DNA from: Paenibacillus cellulositrophicus
GTDB lineage: Bacteria; Bacillota; Bacilli; Paenibacillales; Paenibacillaceae
Assembly: GCF_009363095.1 (NCBI RefSeq)
Contig: NZ_CP045296.1
Coordinates: forward strand, 620,001 to 684,000
Direction of reading: 5' to 3'
DNA length: 64,000 bases
Shown: positions 51,881 through 60,616 of the stretch, piece by piece
Layout of the letters: each line of letters opens with the position of its first letter
Numbering within the stretch: the stretch's first letter is position 1
Position numbers and translations under genes: made by a program
The notes under the pieces: model-generated
Databases searched by the model: none
Seen by the model: the letters and a program-made list of their open reading frames with translations, nothing else
Told to the model about the DNA's origin: nothing

Positions 51881-52939
51881 ATGAGTTTGCTGTCATTTTT
51901 GAAAAGATTGCTGGGTTCCGGTTCGGCTTCCGGAGATAGCTCAAAAGAAGGGAATAAGGGTCACGGGTTTGATACACCCATACCACCATACATAGGCATC
52001 AATAAAGAGATACAAGGTTTATCCGATCTCGCCATACGATTGGAGAACGCGCTGGGAACGGACTATATGGAGCACGTAAAGCAGCGGGTTATGGAGCGCC
52101 ATTCCATCAGCCAAACCCAATATCAATGGATGCTGCTTGAATTGAAGAGGTTCTTTCTCATGTGTGCGATTCTCAAGCAGGTTCCCATGTTCAGTAAAGA
52201 TGCCGACCTGATCTGGCATGAAATGCTGATGTTTACCCGCGATTATGATCGCTTCTGCACCACATTTGCAGGACGGTTTATTCATCATCAACCTAACCTG
52301 GCCTACACGAATGATAAAAAGGTGTCAGAAGAAGAGAGGGCACGGTATGATTTGATCTACAGCATGCTGTTTCACATTTATCCGGCAAACGAGGCACTTC
52401 TGAATCCGTTTTTCCAATTTAAAATCGACGAAGAGTTCTTTCAAACCTTCGACAATCTAAACGATCAAGAGATCCGCAGCCGATATTTTCAGAGCGGTTC
52501 CGATGCCGCAATCGAAGCCATTCAACTGGCCATCATCGGCTCGATCCGAAAACATTATCGTAACGTCAAGTCAGCAAAACCCGGCACATTGAGGGCAAAC
52601 CGTCCTTTGCCTCCCAGAAGCGGCCGGGGTCAATCCACCGGCATCCGCCGCAGTGAGGAGAGCGGGGTGACGGTAGATCCGTTCAGCTCCATTCTGTTTC
52701 TGACGGCCATGGATACGGATCCTTGGAATGATGACAACCCTTCGGGCGATTGGAATCCTTCAGACAGCGATTCTTCGACAAATCCTGGGGTGGACGATTC
52801 AGGCCTATCTCCGGACAGTGACAGCCCTAGCGGCGATGATTCCGGCAATTCTTCCTGCAGTTCGTCCAGCGATTCTTCCTGCAGCTCGTCCTCGTGCAGC
52901 TCCTCATCCTGCAGTTCCTGTGGAGGGGGAGGAGACTAG
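51881..52939 (+). CDS. GRDP-like protein with Cys/Ser/Gly-rich C-terminal tail
   Basis: A 352-residue protein without signal peptide. Residues about 90-150 (VPMFSKDADLIWHEMLMF, RDYDRFCTTFAGRFIHH) resemble the D-x-x-W-H...Y...HH pattern of glycine-rich-domain-protein-like (PF07173) sequences best known from plants and fungi. Residues about 265-352 are low complexity: Asp/Ser/Pro-rich, then Ser/Cys-rich and ending in CGGGGD. Such Cys/Gly tails occur in bacterial proteins of unknown role. AAGGAGG is well placed before the ATG. Function unknown; the tail could bind metal. Confidence 0.75.
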   Translation: MSLLSFLKRLLGSGSASGDSSKEGNKGHGFDTPIPPYIGINKEIQGLSDLAIRLENALGTDYMEHVKQRVMERHSISQTQYQWMLLELKRFFLMCAILKQVPMFSKDADLIWHEMLMFTRDYDRFCTTFAGRFIHHQPNLAYTNDKKVSEEERARYDLIYSMLFHIYPANEALLNPFFQFKIDEEFFQTFDNLNDQEIRSRYFQSGSDAAIEAIQLAIIGSIRKHYRNVKSAKPGTLRANRPLPPRSGRGQSTGIRRSEESGVTVDPFSSILFLTAMDTDPWNDDNPSGDWNPSDSDSSTNPGVDDSGLSPDSDSPSGDDSGNSSCSSSSDSSCSSSSCSSSSCSSCGGGGD

Positions 52940-53008
52940 GAAACCTGTACTCCTGTACCTTCAAAAAATCCTTCTGCTTGCTGCAGGTGGATTTTTTTGT
53001 CATTTATA

Positions 53009-53056
53009 TTGACCGATAGGTCAGCATGATGTATGATTTTACTAACCAATTGGTCA
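53009..53056 (+). promoter_or_regulatory. TetR promoter with two operator copies
   Basis: TTGACC (53009-53014), 17-bp spacer, TATGAT (53032-53037). Operator 1, TGACC-GATA-GGTCA (53010-53023), overlaps the -35; operator 2, TAACC-AATT-GGTCA (53043-53056), lies just after the -10. Both are followed by GCATG. Their centres are 33 bp apart, about three helix turns. Confidence 0.82.
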
Positions 53057-53075
53057 GCATGCACGAAAAGAGGTG

Positions 53076-53696
53076 ATGAGACTGCCGATACAGCTCTACG
53101 AACAGGAGAAAATTTTGCAAGCCTGCTTAACTGTGTTTGCCCGCAACGGTTACAAAAACACTTCAACGGAAATGCTGGCGGCTGCTGCCGGGATCTCCAA
53201 AGCTTTGATCTTTCATCATTTCACAAGTAAGAAGAAACTGTATCTTAGCTTAGTGGACCACTGCTTTGAGAAGGTCCGAACCGGTATCCATTATGATGAG
53301 CGGACTACGGAACATGCTGTTTTTTTTACAGCCATCACGGAGCTAAGCCGTGCGAAACTCAGCTATTTTCGCGAGCATCCGGATGAATGGAAGTTGGTGT
53401 ATGAGGCATTTTATGCCACACCTGATGGCTTGAAGGAGGAAATCGAGGATAAGTACGGCCAGGTGAGCGAAGCCCGGAATGCGATGTTGGCACAGCTTTT
53501 TGACAAGGTTCCTCTTCGCGAAGGCATAAATCAAAAGTATGCATTCGAGCTCGTCATGTCCGTAACCAGACATTTCGAAATGAAGTTTCTGGATGAGACG
53601 AAGGGGATGAGCCATATTGACGAAGCCTATACCCGCGGCCTTATGGAGGAATTGGAAGCTTTTTGTGACATGATTCGATACGGTATGGAAAACTAA
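53076..53696 (+). CDS. TetR-family transcriptional repressor
   Basis: A 206-residue regulator. The N-terminal helix-turn-helix (ILQACLTVFARNGYKNTSTE, AAAAGISKALIFHHFTSKKKLYLSL) is typical TetR; the C-terminal ~150 residues form the ligand pocket. The ATG at 53076 follows GAGGTG closely, and a GTG just before it is also possible. It sits 19 bp before the P450 gene and behind a doubled palindromic operator, so it likely represses itself and the P450 until a ligand binds. Confidence 0.92.
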   Translation: MRLPIQLYEQEKILQACLTVFARNGYKNTSTEMLAAAAGISKALIFHHFTSKKKLYLSLVDHCFEKVRTGIHYDERTTEHAVFFTAITELSRAKLSYFREHPDEWKLVYEAFYATPDGLKEEIEDKYGQVSEARNAMLAQLFDKVPLREGINQKYAFELVMSVTRHFEMKFLDETKGMSHIDEAYTRGLMEELEAFCDMIRYGMEN

Positions 53697-53715
53697 AGTG
53701 AAGAGGTGAGCGGCC

Positions 53716-54939
53716 GTGAAAGACATCACCAGCAGTGATTTAGTGGCACCGGAAACGATGCGTGATTTCAACGCGTTTTACCAAAAACTGGTCAATCGTC
53801 AGGAAAGACTTTACCGGCTTGACGACTTTTTTGGCATGGGCGAAGCTTGGATAGCTTTTCGGTATGAGGATGTCTCAGCGATTTTGAAAGATCCCCGGTT
53901 CCTTTCGGACCGGCGAAAGTTCGCTTCACAGCAACAATCTTCACCTGAGAAAAGCTCCGTCAATGAATTGCTCGAATGGTTCAAAAGCATGCCTAATATG
54001 CTCATGGTGGATCCACCCGACCATACCCGGCTCCGGCGTTTGGTTTCCAAAGCATTTACGCCCCGAATGATTGAGGATCTGCGCCCGCGCATCCAACAAA
54101 TCACCGACGAGCTGCTGGATAAGGTGGTCAGCCGGGGCAGGATGGAACTCATTTCTGAATTTGCTTATCCGCTGCCTATCATCGTAATCTCGGAGATGCT
54201 GGGAATCCCGGGCCATCATCAGGCGCGCTTTCGCGAGTGGACCCACAAGCTGGCCGAAGGCGCGCTGAACCCCGACCAAGCAAACTTGGTTCAAGAAGCC
54301 CTCCAGGAGTTTATTGATTACATTCAATCTTTGATTTCCGAAAAGAGGGTGCGGCCCGGAAACGATGTTATCAGCGGTTTGCTGCAGGCATATGACGAGG
54401 GCGATAAACTTAACGAGAACGAGCTGCTCTCTACCATTTGGCTGCTCATTACGGCAGGACATGAAACGACCGTGAATCTGATCGGCAACGGAACCCTGGC
54501 ACTGCTTCAGCATCCGGAACAAATGCAGCTGCTTCGTGAGGATCCGGCCCTTCTGCCGGGTGCGGTTGAAGAGCTGCTCCGGTATGCGGGGCCGGTTATG
54601 ATTACGGGCCGGGTTGCAGATGAAGATATCGAGATCCATGGTACACTCATTCGAAAAGGCGAGATGGTTATGGTTTCGCTGGCCGGAGCGGATATGGATG
54701 CAAGCCGATTTGACAGGCCAGAGCGGCTGGACATCACAAGACAAGAAACCGATCATTTGGCGTTTGGCAGAGGAATCCATCTTTGCTTGGGAGCACCCCT
54801 TGCCCGCATGGAGGGACAAATCGCGTTCGGCTCGCTATTGCGGCGCTTTCCCAACCTGCGTCTCGACGTGAAACCGGAAGACCTGGCCTATCACTACAGC
54901 ACGCTCCGATCATTGGTGAGCCTTCCTGTCAGCTTTTAA
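53716..54939 (+). CDS. Cytochrome P450
   Basis: A 407-residue soluble bacterial P450. The I-helix oxygen motif ITAGHETT, the K-helix EELLRYAGP with its E-x-x-R pair, and the heme loop FGRGIHLCLGAPLAR with the cysteine ligand are intact. The size and these motifs fit CYP107-like enzymes. It hydroxylates a hydrophobic substrate and needs ferredoxin/flavodoxin partners not present here. The start is GTG 53716 with GAGGTGAG upstream. Co-transcription with TetR suggests induction by its own substrate. Confidence 0.93.
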   Translation: MKDITSSDLVAPETMRDFNAFYQKLVNRQERLYRLDDFFGMGEAWIAFRYEDVSAILKDPRFLSDRRKFASQQQSSPEKSSVNELLEWFKSMPNMLMVDPPDHTRLRRLVSKAFTPRMIEDLRPRIQQITDELLDKVVSRGRMELISEFAYPLPIIVISEMLGIPGHHQARFREWTHKLAEGALNPDQANLVQEALQEFIDYIQSLISEKRVRPGNDVISGLLQAYDEGDKLNENELLSTIWLLITAGHETTVNLIGNGTLALLQHPEQMQLLREDPALLPGAVEELLRYAGPVMITGRVADEDIEIHGTLIRKGEMVMVSLAGADMDASRFDRPERLDITRQETDHLAFGRGIHLCLGAPLARMEGQIAFGSLLRRFPNLRLDVKPEDLAYHYSTLRSLVSLPVSF

Positions 54940-54964
54940 AGCTTCTTCATATTCATGTTAGAGG

Positions 54965-54990
54965 AAAAGTCCGCGAAATGCGGACTTTTT
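54965..54990 (+). terminator. Rho-independent terminator after P450
   Basis: Arms AAAAGTCCGC (54965-54974) and GCGGACTTTT (54980-54989), loop GAAAT, then T. The sequence resembles the 51538 terminator. Confidence 0.92.
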
Positions 54991-55097
54991 CTTTTGCTTC
55001 CAATTCATTGATCAACTCGTCTGAGACAGGCGGGTTTTTATTTGTGGACGGCAGCTCATAAAGGTTCTCTCCGTTTTGTTGCACCTTCTATCAATTT

Positions 55098-55149
55098 AAG
55101 GTTCCTGTAAGGTTGGGATTAACATGCTGAAAGGTTCGGGATTTAACAT
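55098..55149 (+). promoter_or_regulatory. AAGGTT direct repeats before the ABC/TCS module
   Basis: AAGGTT occurs at 55098, 55109 and 55131, i.e. 11 and 22 bp apart, on one face of the helix. The last two are part of longer copies, AAGGTTGGGATTAACAT (55109-55125) and AAGGTTCGGGATTTAACAT (55131-55149). This is the expected form of an OmpR-type response regulator site. Confidence 0.6.
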
Positions 55150-55200
55150 AAGTGATGTAAGCGACAAGGAACGAATACAACCCAATTGAAGGAGATACTC

Positions 55201-55968
55201 ATGAAAACGATACTGCAAGCGGAGAACGTCAATAAAACCTTTGGCACCAAAGGAAACCAATATACGGCACTGCACAATATCAGCCTTAGCATCGAAGAGG
55301 GCGAATATGTCGGCATCATGGGACCTTCCGGTGCGGGGAAATCCACCCTGTTGAACATTTTTTCGACGATCGACACGCCGACTTCCGGGGAAATCATCAT
55401 TGATGGGCACAACATCGTGACTATGAATGAAGAAAAGCTGTCCGATTTCCGCCGGAATAAGCTTGGCTTTATTTTTCAGGACTATAACCTGCTCGATACA
55501 CTCACGGTCAAGGAAAATATTCTGCTCCCGCTGGCCCTGTCCAAAGTATCGGCGGCAGAGATCGAACAGCGGGTTAACGAGATTGCCGACACGTTTGGAA
55601 TCCGTGAAATCCTGGATAAGTACCCGTACCATATCTCGGGCGGACAAAAGCAGCGGGCAGCGGCTTCCCGGGCGATCGTGGCCAATCCGAGCCTGATTTT
55701 GGCGGATGAGCCGACCGGCGCGCTCGATTCGAAGTCGGCGACCCGTCTTCTGGAAAGCTTGAGCCGGCTGAATCAGGCAAATCGCTCTACCATTATGATG
55801 GTTACGCATGATGCGAATGCGGCGAGCTACTGCAAGCGGGTCATTTTCATCAACGACGGCCGGTTGTTCGTGGAACTCCGGAAGGATAGTCTCTCACGAA
55901 AACAGTTTTTTGGTCAAATACTCGAGGTTCTGGCGACGCTTGGAGGTGAGGAAGATGACATTGTTTAA
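55201..55968 (+). CDS. BceA/YxdL-type ABC transporter ATPase
   Basis: A 255-residue ATPase with Walker A GPSGAGKST, Q-loop FIFQDYNLLDTLTVKENI, signature ISGGQKQRAAASRAI, Walker B LILADEPTGALD and switch histidine in VTHDANAASYC. The DYNLLDTLTVKENILLPL region is specific to peptide-detoxification (BceA/YxdL/VraD) ATPases. AAGGAG sits before the ATG at 55201. The gene overlaps the permease by 14 bases. It heads a module that continues to 62778. Confidence 0.94.
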   Translation: MKTILQAENVNKTFGTKGNQYTALHNISLSIEEGEYVGIMGPSGAGKSTLLNIFSTIDTPTSGEIIIDGHNIVTMNEEKLSDFRRNKLGFIFQDYNLLDTLTVKENILLPLALSKVSAAEIEQRVNEIADTFGIREILDKYPYHISGGQKQRAAASRAIVANPSLILADEPTGALDSKSATRLLESLSRLNQANRSTIMMVTHDANAASYCKRVIFINDGRLFVELRKDSLSRKQFFGQILEVLATLGGEEDDIV

Positions 55969-57886
55969 TATCGCCGGCAAAAATATCCGGAATAACTTCA
56001 AACATTATTTTCTGTATTTTGCATCAATGATTTTCAGCATCGTTATTTATTTTACGTTTGTGTCGTTGAAGTACGATCATACCATTCAATCGGCATCGGA
56101 AGGGTCAGATAAAATCAACTCGGCGTTCAGCGGAGCGGCCGTCGTCCTGATCATCTTCGTCGCCATCTTTATCTGGTATTCGAATTCGTTTTTTACGCGT
56201 AAGCGCAAAAAGGAGGTCGGACTGTACTCATTACTCGGCGTCCGAAAAAAGCAGATCGGCCGCATGCTCTTTTATGAAAATTTCCTGATGGGTGTGTTGG
56301 CACTGCTGGTCGGCATTGCGCTTGGAGCCGTGCTCAGCCGTTTTTTTGTCATGCTTCTGATGAAAGTGATGGGTTACGATGCCATGCCGAACTTTGCCAT
56401 TTCCCCGGCAGCCGTCCTGAACACGATTACCGTGTTCTTAATCATTACGCTGATCACTTCGGTGCAAGGCTACCGCCTGATTTACCGGTTCAAGCTGATT
56501 GAGTTGTTCCGGGCGGACCAGGAGCGGGAGAAGGAACCTCGGTCATCGGTGTGGATTGCTCTTCTATCAGTCTTGCTTGTTGGTTTCGGCTACTGGCTTG
56601 CACTGCAAAACATGCTGACGTCACAGGCATGGAAAACGATTGGTGTGCTGGTGACCCCGCTGATTATCCTGGTCTCGGTTATTCTCGGCACGTATCTGCT
56701 CTTTAACACGTTGACCGTTACGCTGCTGAAGCTGGCCCGCAAACGGAAAAGAAGCTATTGGCGGGGGCTGAACCTGATTGGAACTTCCCAGCTTTTGTAC
56801 CGGATGAAAGGGAATGCACGCACGCTGACGATCATCGCCGTGCTGAGCGCAACGACGCTGACGGCGGTCGGAACGGCATACAGCTTGTATTACAATAACC
56901 GGATCAATGTGGCGCTGGCGAACCCGAACAGCTACATGTTTATCGGAGGGGACAAAGCGGCAGATAACAAAGCGGATCAGGCGATCGAACAAGCTCCGGG
57001 TCACAAAGTGATCTATCATGAGTCCGTTCCATTGCTTGAAATGGATGCCGACACAACGGGACTGGGGCAAACAGCGGGCTCCAATGATCAGACGTTTACG
57101 GTGATATCGAACCACAACTTCAACAAGCTGGCCAAGCTGCAAGGACGGGACGAAGTGCTCAGCCTTCAAGGCGGCGATGCCGCGGCTCTGGAGCCTGGGA
57201 ATATGAAGGGGATTTCACCGGCATACGAAGGTTCTACCATTGCGCTGACTGGAAAGGGAATCCATGAACAGATTCATTTTACCGAATTGAAAACGTACAG
57301 CGTGCTGAACCTCAGGACCGTCTATTCAACCCTGGTCGTCAGCGACGATTTGTTCGCGGCGCTTCAGCCCAAAGCCAAATCCTTGACCGTCCAAGCATAC
57401 GCGATCACACATCAGGACAAGGCCAAGGAACTGACCAAACAGCTGAGCAGCATTCTGCCGGAGACCGCCGGCCTGGCGAGCTTCTATAGTGATTATGCAC
57501 GGGGAATGGAGTCAACCGGACTGATGATCTTTATGGGTGGATTCCTTGGGCTCGTATTCCTGGCGGCGACAGGCAGCATTATTTACTTCAAGCAGCTGAC
57601 GGAAGCGAGCAGCGACAAAGCACGGTATTTGATTTTGCATAAAATCGGCGTTAAAAAAAGTGAAATCCGCAAATCGGTCGCCAAGCAGGTGCTGTTTGTA
57701 TTCGCGCTGCCCCTTGCGGCCGGCATTGCCCACTGCGCCGTGGCCTTATCGGCTTTATCGAACCTGATGATGACCAGCCTGGTCGTGCCCGTCGTCAGCT
57801 GCATGGGCATTTATATTTGCATTTATCTCGTTTATTATTTCCTGACCGTCAACAGCTACTACAAAATCGTTACGAATGTAAAGTGA
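55955..57886 (+). CDS. BceB/YxdM-type ABC transporter permease
   Basis: A 643-residue permease with the Bce layout: TM1 at the N-terminus (GKNIRNNFKHYFLYFASMIF), FtsX domain, about ten segments in all, and a large extracytoplasmic domain of ~200 residues (about 310-515, between YSLYYNNR and YSDYARGM) that binds the peptide antibiotic in known members. KKEVGLYSLLGVRKKQIGRML is the family coupling loop. It removes antimicrobial peptides from their lipid targets and also acts as sensor for a kinase. GGAGGTGAGG precedes the ATG at 55955. Confidence 0.93.
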   Translation: MTLFNIAGKNIRNNFKHYFLYFASMIFSIVIYFTFVSLKYDHTIQSASEGSDKINSAFSGAAVVLIIFVAIFIWYSNSFFTRKRKKEVGLYSLLGVRKKQIGRMLFYENFLMGVLALLVGIALGAVLSRFFVMLLMKVMGYDAMPNFAISPAAVLNTITVFLIITLITSVQGYRLIYRFKLIELFRADQEREKEPRSSVWIALLSVLLVGFGYWLALQNMLTSQAWKTIGVLVTPLIILVSVILGTYLLFNTLTVTLLKLARKRKRSYWRGLNLIGTSQLLYRMKGNARTLTIIAVLSATTLTAVGTAYSLYYNNRINVALANPNSYMFIGGDKAADNKADQAIEQAPGHKVIYHESVPLLEMDADTTGLGQTAGSNDQTFTVISNHNFNKLAKLQGRDEVLSLQGGDAAALEPGNMKGISPAYEGSTIALTGKGIHEQIHFTELKTYSVLNLRTVYSTLVVSDDLFAALQPKAKSLTVQAYAITHQDKAKELTKQLSSILPETAGLASFYSDYARGMESTGLMIFMGGFLGLVFLAATGSIIYFKQLTEASSDKARYLILHKIGVKKSEIRKSVAKQVLFVFALPLAAGIAHCAVALSALSNLMMTSLVVPVVSCMGIYICIYLVYYFLTVNSYYKIVTNVK

Positions 57887-57899
57887 GGAGTGGATTGAA

Positions 57900-58268
57900 G
57901 TGAAAAAAGGACTTATCTCAATAGCGGTTATTTTGATTGTTCTGGTCGGATTCGTTGTGTTCATCCAAAACGTGAATTTGAATCGCCTCGGCGCGCAGCA
58001 GTATTATGTGCAGATTAACCAAGACGGAAAACGTTTCGAAGACAAATCGGACAACGGGGAGAAGTACGTCTACTACGAATACACCTTGGATGGCTATAAT
58101 CCAAGCGGGAAACAAAAAGCTCTGACTTTTACGGCACATAAGGAACTGCGCAGGGACGCTTATTTGCGGATTTATGTAAAAGGGGATGAGGTCAGTTCCT
58201 ATCAAGAAGTGAAGGCCGATGAGCTGCCGGAAGGAGCGAAGCAGAAGCTGGACGGTGCAGGGAACTAA
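57900..58268 (+). CDS. YxeA-family protein (DUF1093)
   Basis: A 122-residue small exported protein. An N-terminal membrane/signal stretch (about residues 4-22) is followed by a ~100-residue domain with QQYYVQINQDGKRFE, YVYYEYTLDGYN and LRIYVKGDEVSSYQEV, the YxeA family pattern. Start is GTG 57900 with GAGGAG nine bases upstream. In B. subtilis yxeA lies next to the yxdLM transporter; the same link is kept here. Its role is not known in detail. Confidence 0.88.
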   Translation: MKKGLISIAVILIVLVGFVVFIQNVNLNRLGAQQYYVQINQDGKRFEDKSDNGEKYVYYEYTLDGYNPSGKQKALTFTAHKELRRDAYLRIYVKGDEVSSYQEVKADELPEGAKQKLDGAGN

Positions 58269-58324
58269 TCTCTCTGCGTGAACCACGATTTATTCAGTAA
58301 AACTTACTAAAGGGAGAGAATCCG

Positions 58325-60523
58325 ATGTGTCGCACGACTTTAAAAACCGTATCCCAAAAAGCGCTGGCGTATTCGCTGGCTTTGACGCTGGCAGCTTGTC
58401 CAATCGCAGGCTCTTCCCATGTCTTGGCCGCCCCGGCGATACCAACGCTCCTATCCACTGAATCTGCACAGGTTCAGGCTCCGGTTAAGTACCTGATCGA
58501 CGCGCGGCTGGATGAGAATAAGATGCGCATTACGGGGAGCGAATCGGTCACCTACCGGAACTTGTCCAAAGATACGCTCCAGGAGATCGTATTCCACACG
58601 TTTGCCGATGCGAACCGGTCCACAGCGACCCAAACATCGATGTTTGAGCGCAATAATGAGGAGATCCGGAAGGAAAATCCGCAGAAGAAGGCGGAAGATT
58701 TCCTTGGCGGGATCGACATCCGAAGTACTGCTGTCAACGGGCAATCCGCAGAGTTTGCGAACAGCAACCAGGCTTTGACCGTACAGCTGAAGCAGGGTTT
58801 GAAACCGGGCGAGTCGGTAACGGTCCAAATCGCCTTTGACGTCAAAATCCCGTACGGAATGCAGCGTCTGTCGTACTACAAAGATATCGTGAACGGAGCA
58901 CATTGGTTCCCGGCCGCGTCGGTCTATGACGAAAGCAAGCATCAATGGGACAAGACACCGTACAGCAAAACCTTCGAAACCGATTATTATGACATCTCGG
59001 ATTTTGAAATACATTTGAATGTACCCGAATCTTACCAAATCCTGATGCCAGGGACCATCACTTCACAGGAAGTTCCCGAGGAGCCGGGACGGAAAATAGT
59101 TAGCTCGACGGCGGATCATACCCGGGAGCTCGTCTTTTTTGCCAGCCCGAATTACAAGGTGGAGAGCGTGACGCGCGACGGCCTGACCGTTGAATATTAT
59201 TATTTCGATAATATGCCGGACAAGAAAAAACTCGTGGATGAGTACATCGACGCTGCTTTCGAGGCGATCCGTTTTTTTAACGACAAATACGGCAAGTACC
59301 CTTATCCGGAATTCCGAATTGCGGAATCCTATGTAGAGGGGGTTGCTGTCGAATTCTCCCGGGTCATCCAAATGGGGCAAATCGTGGAGAACAGCGATCC
59401 GGCGCATAATGACGTATTCGTGCATGAAATCGCCCATCAATGGTTCCATGGCTTAATCGGCAACAATTCGGAGAAAGAATCGTTTTTGGATGAAGGATTT
59501 GCGGATTTCTCAAAAGTATATTTTGCGGAAAAACGAGGCGATGTCCTTGGCGGATTCCAATCGATCCAAATCGATGACTTGTCGTCCATAGATAAGCCGA
59601 TTGCTTCAGCCAACGCGGAAGCTCAGGACGAAGAGAACCCGGTCTTTTACGGAAAAGGACGTCAGGCGATTTACCAGCTGTACCGTATGGTGGGCGAAGA
59701 GAAATTCGATGCATTCATGAGGAAATACTTCAAGCGCTATGAATATAAAAACGCGACCATCGACGGTCTGCTGCAGACGATTCAGGATATTCTCGGAAAT
59801 GATGCACGGCAGGAAATGGACCGGGCGCTGCATGATCCGAATTTTACATTAAAGTCAGAATACCGGCTGTCCGAGGCGGAAGAAGCCGCGTATTGGCAGG
59901 AGCAGTTCAAGAGCATCTACCACTCGTCCCTGACGCAGATTCCCGATCTTGAGGAGGAAACGATGAGCCGCATCGTGGATAAGGCGCTTCAAGGCGAACC
60001 TCTTACGATCGTGTTGAGCGACCGGGCCGACGACAGCGCACACAAGCAGGAGCAATCGATGCTGGAGCAGCTGCAGGGTTCCCTTCAATTGATGGGAATT
60101 CATGCCGACGTCATTACAGAGCGTCAAATACTCAAGAAGCAAATGGAGAAGGAGCTGGCCGCCAGCAACATTATCGCCATCGGCAGCGCCGGGTCGAACG
60201 GCTTGATCCAGGCGCTGAAGCCCGGCATCATGCAAAACGCAAAGTCGATCGGTCTGAACTGGACGAGCTTGATGGGACAAAAAGCAGCTTCAGGCGCTTA
60301 TATCGTCAAGCATCCTTACAACCAAAACCGTCTGCTGCTGCACTTTTTCTGGAACGGTAAGGCGCTCAGCGAACCGGCTATGAAGGTTTTTCCTGCTCAG
60401 ATGTTAAATGCACTCAGCTTCAGCACGGATTACTACCAATATTATGTTATGAATGCGTCAGGCAAAATCACGTCAGACCGAAAAACCGCCAATCCGTTGG
60501 CTAAGTTTTTCGCGCAGGAATAA
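58325..60523 (+). CDS. Secreted M1-family zinc aminopeptidase-like protein
   Basis: A 732-residue exported metallopeptidase. The signal peptide (ALAYSLALTLAACPIAGS...) may be lipoprotein-like (LAAC) or cut further on near VLAAP. The catalytic site is HEIAHQWFHG with the third zinc ligand Glu exactly 18 residues later in FLDEGFADF. The exopeptidase motif usually written GxMEN reads GVAVEF here, so strict aminopeptidase activity is uncertain. The last ~230 residues have no clear domain. It lies inside the Bce/Yxd module between yxeA and the response regulator, so it may degrade the peptide that the transporter detects. Confidence 0.9.
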   Translation: MCRTTLKTVSQKALAYSLALTLAACPIAGSSHVLAAPAIPTLLSTESAQVQAPVKYLIDARLDENKMRITGSESVTYRNLSKDTLQEIVFHTFADANRSTATQTSMFERNNEEIRKENPQKKAEDFLGGIDIRSTAVNGQSAEFANSNQALTVQLKQGLKPGESVTVQIAFDVKIPYGMQRLSYYKDIVNGAHWFPAASVYDESKHQWDKTPYSKTFETDYYDISDFEIHLNVPESYQILMPGTITSQEVPEEPGRKIVSSTADHTRELVFFASPNYKVESVTRDGLTVEYYYFDNMPDKKKLVDEYIDAAFEAIRFFNDKYGKYPYPEFRIAESYVEGVAVEFSRVIQMGQIVENSDPAHNDVFVHEIAHQWFHGLIGNNSEKESFLDEGFADFSKVYFAEKRGDVLGGFQSIQIDDLSSIDKPIASANAEAQDEENPVFYGKGRQAIYQLYRMVGEEKFDAFMRKYFKRYEYKNATIDGLLQTIQDILGNDARQEMDRALHDPNFTLKSEYRLSEAEEAAYWQEQFKSIYHSSLTQIPDLEEETMSRIVDKALQGEPLTIVLSDRADDSAHKQEQSMLEQLQGSLQLMGIHADVITERQILKKQMEKELAASNIIAIGSAGSNGLIQALKPGIMQNAKSIGLNWTSLMGQKAASGAYIVKHPYNQNRLLLHFFWNGKALSEPAMKVFPAQMLNALSFSTDYYQYYVMNASGKITSDRKTANPLAKFFAQE

Positions 60524-60616
60524 GACGGGCAGCGTTTCAAATGAGGACGTGGACTTGAAAATAGAGTTATAGTAGATTTCAGGGTGGAAATGATGAAGAA
60601 AGGAGGTACTGATCGT

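Noticed and set aside
52840..52936. Short tandem repeat of AGCTCGTCC/TGCAGTTCC-like units
   Set aside because: It encodes the Ser/Cys tail in frame, so it is coding low complexity and not a CRISPR or a minisatellite.
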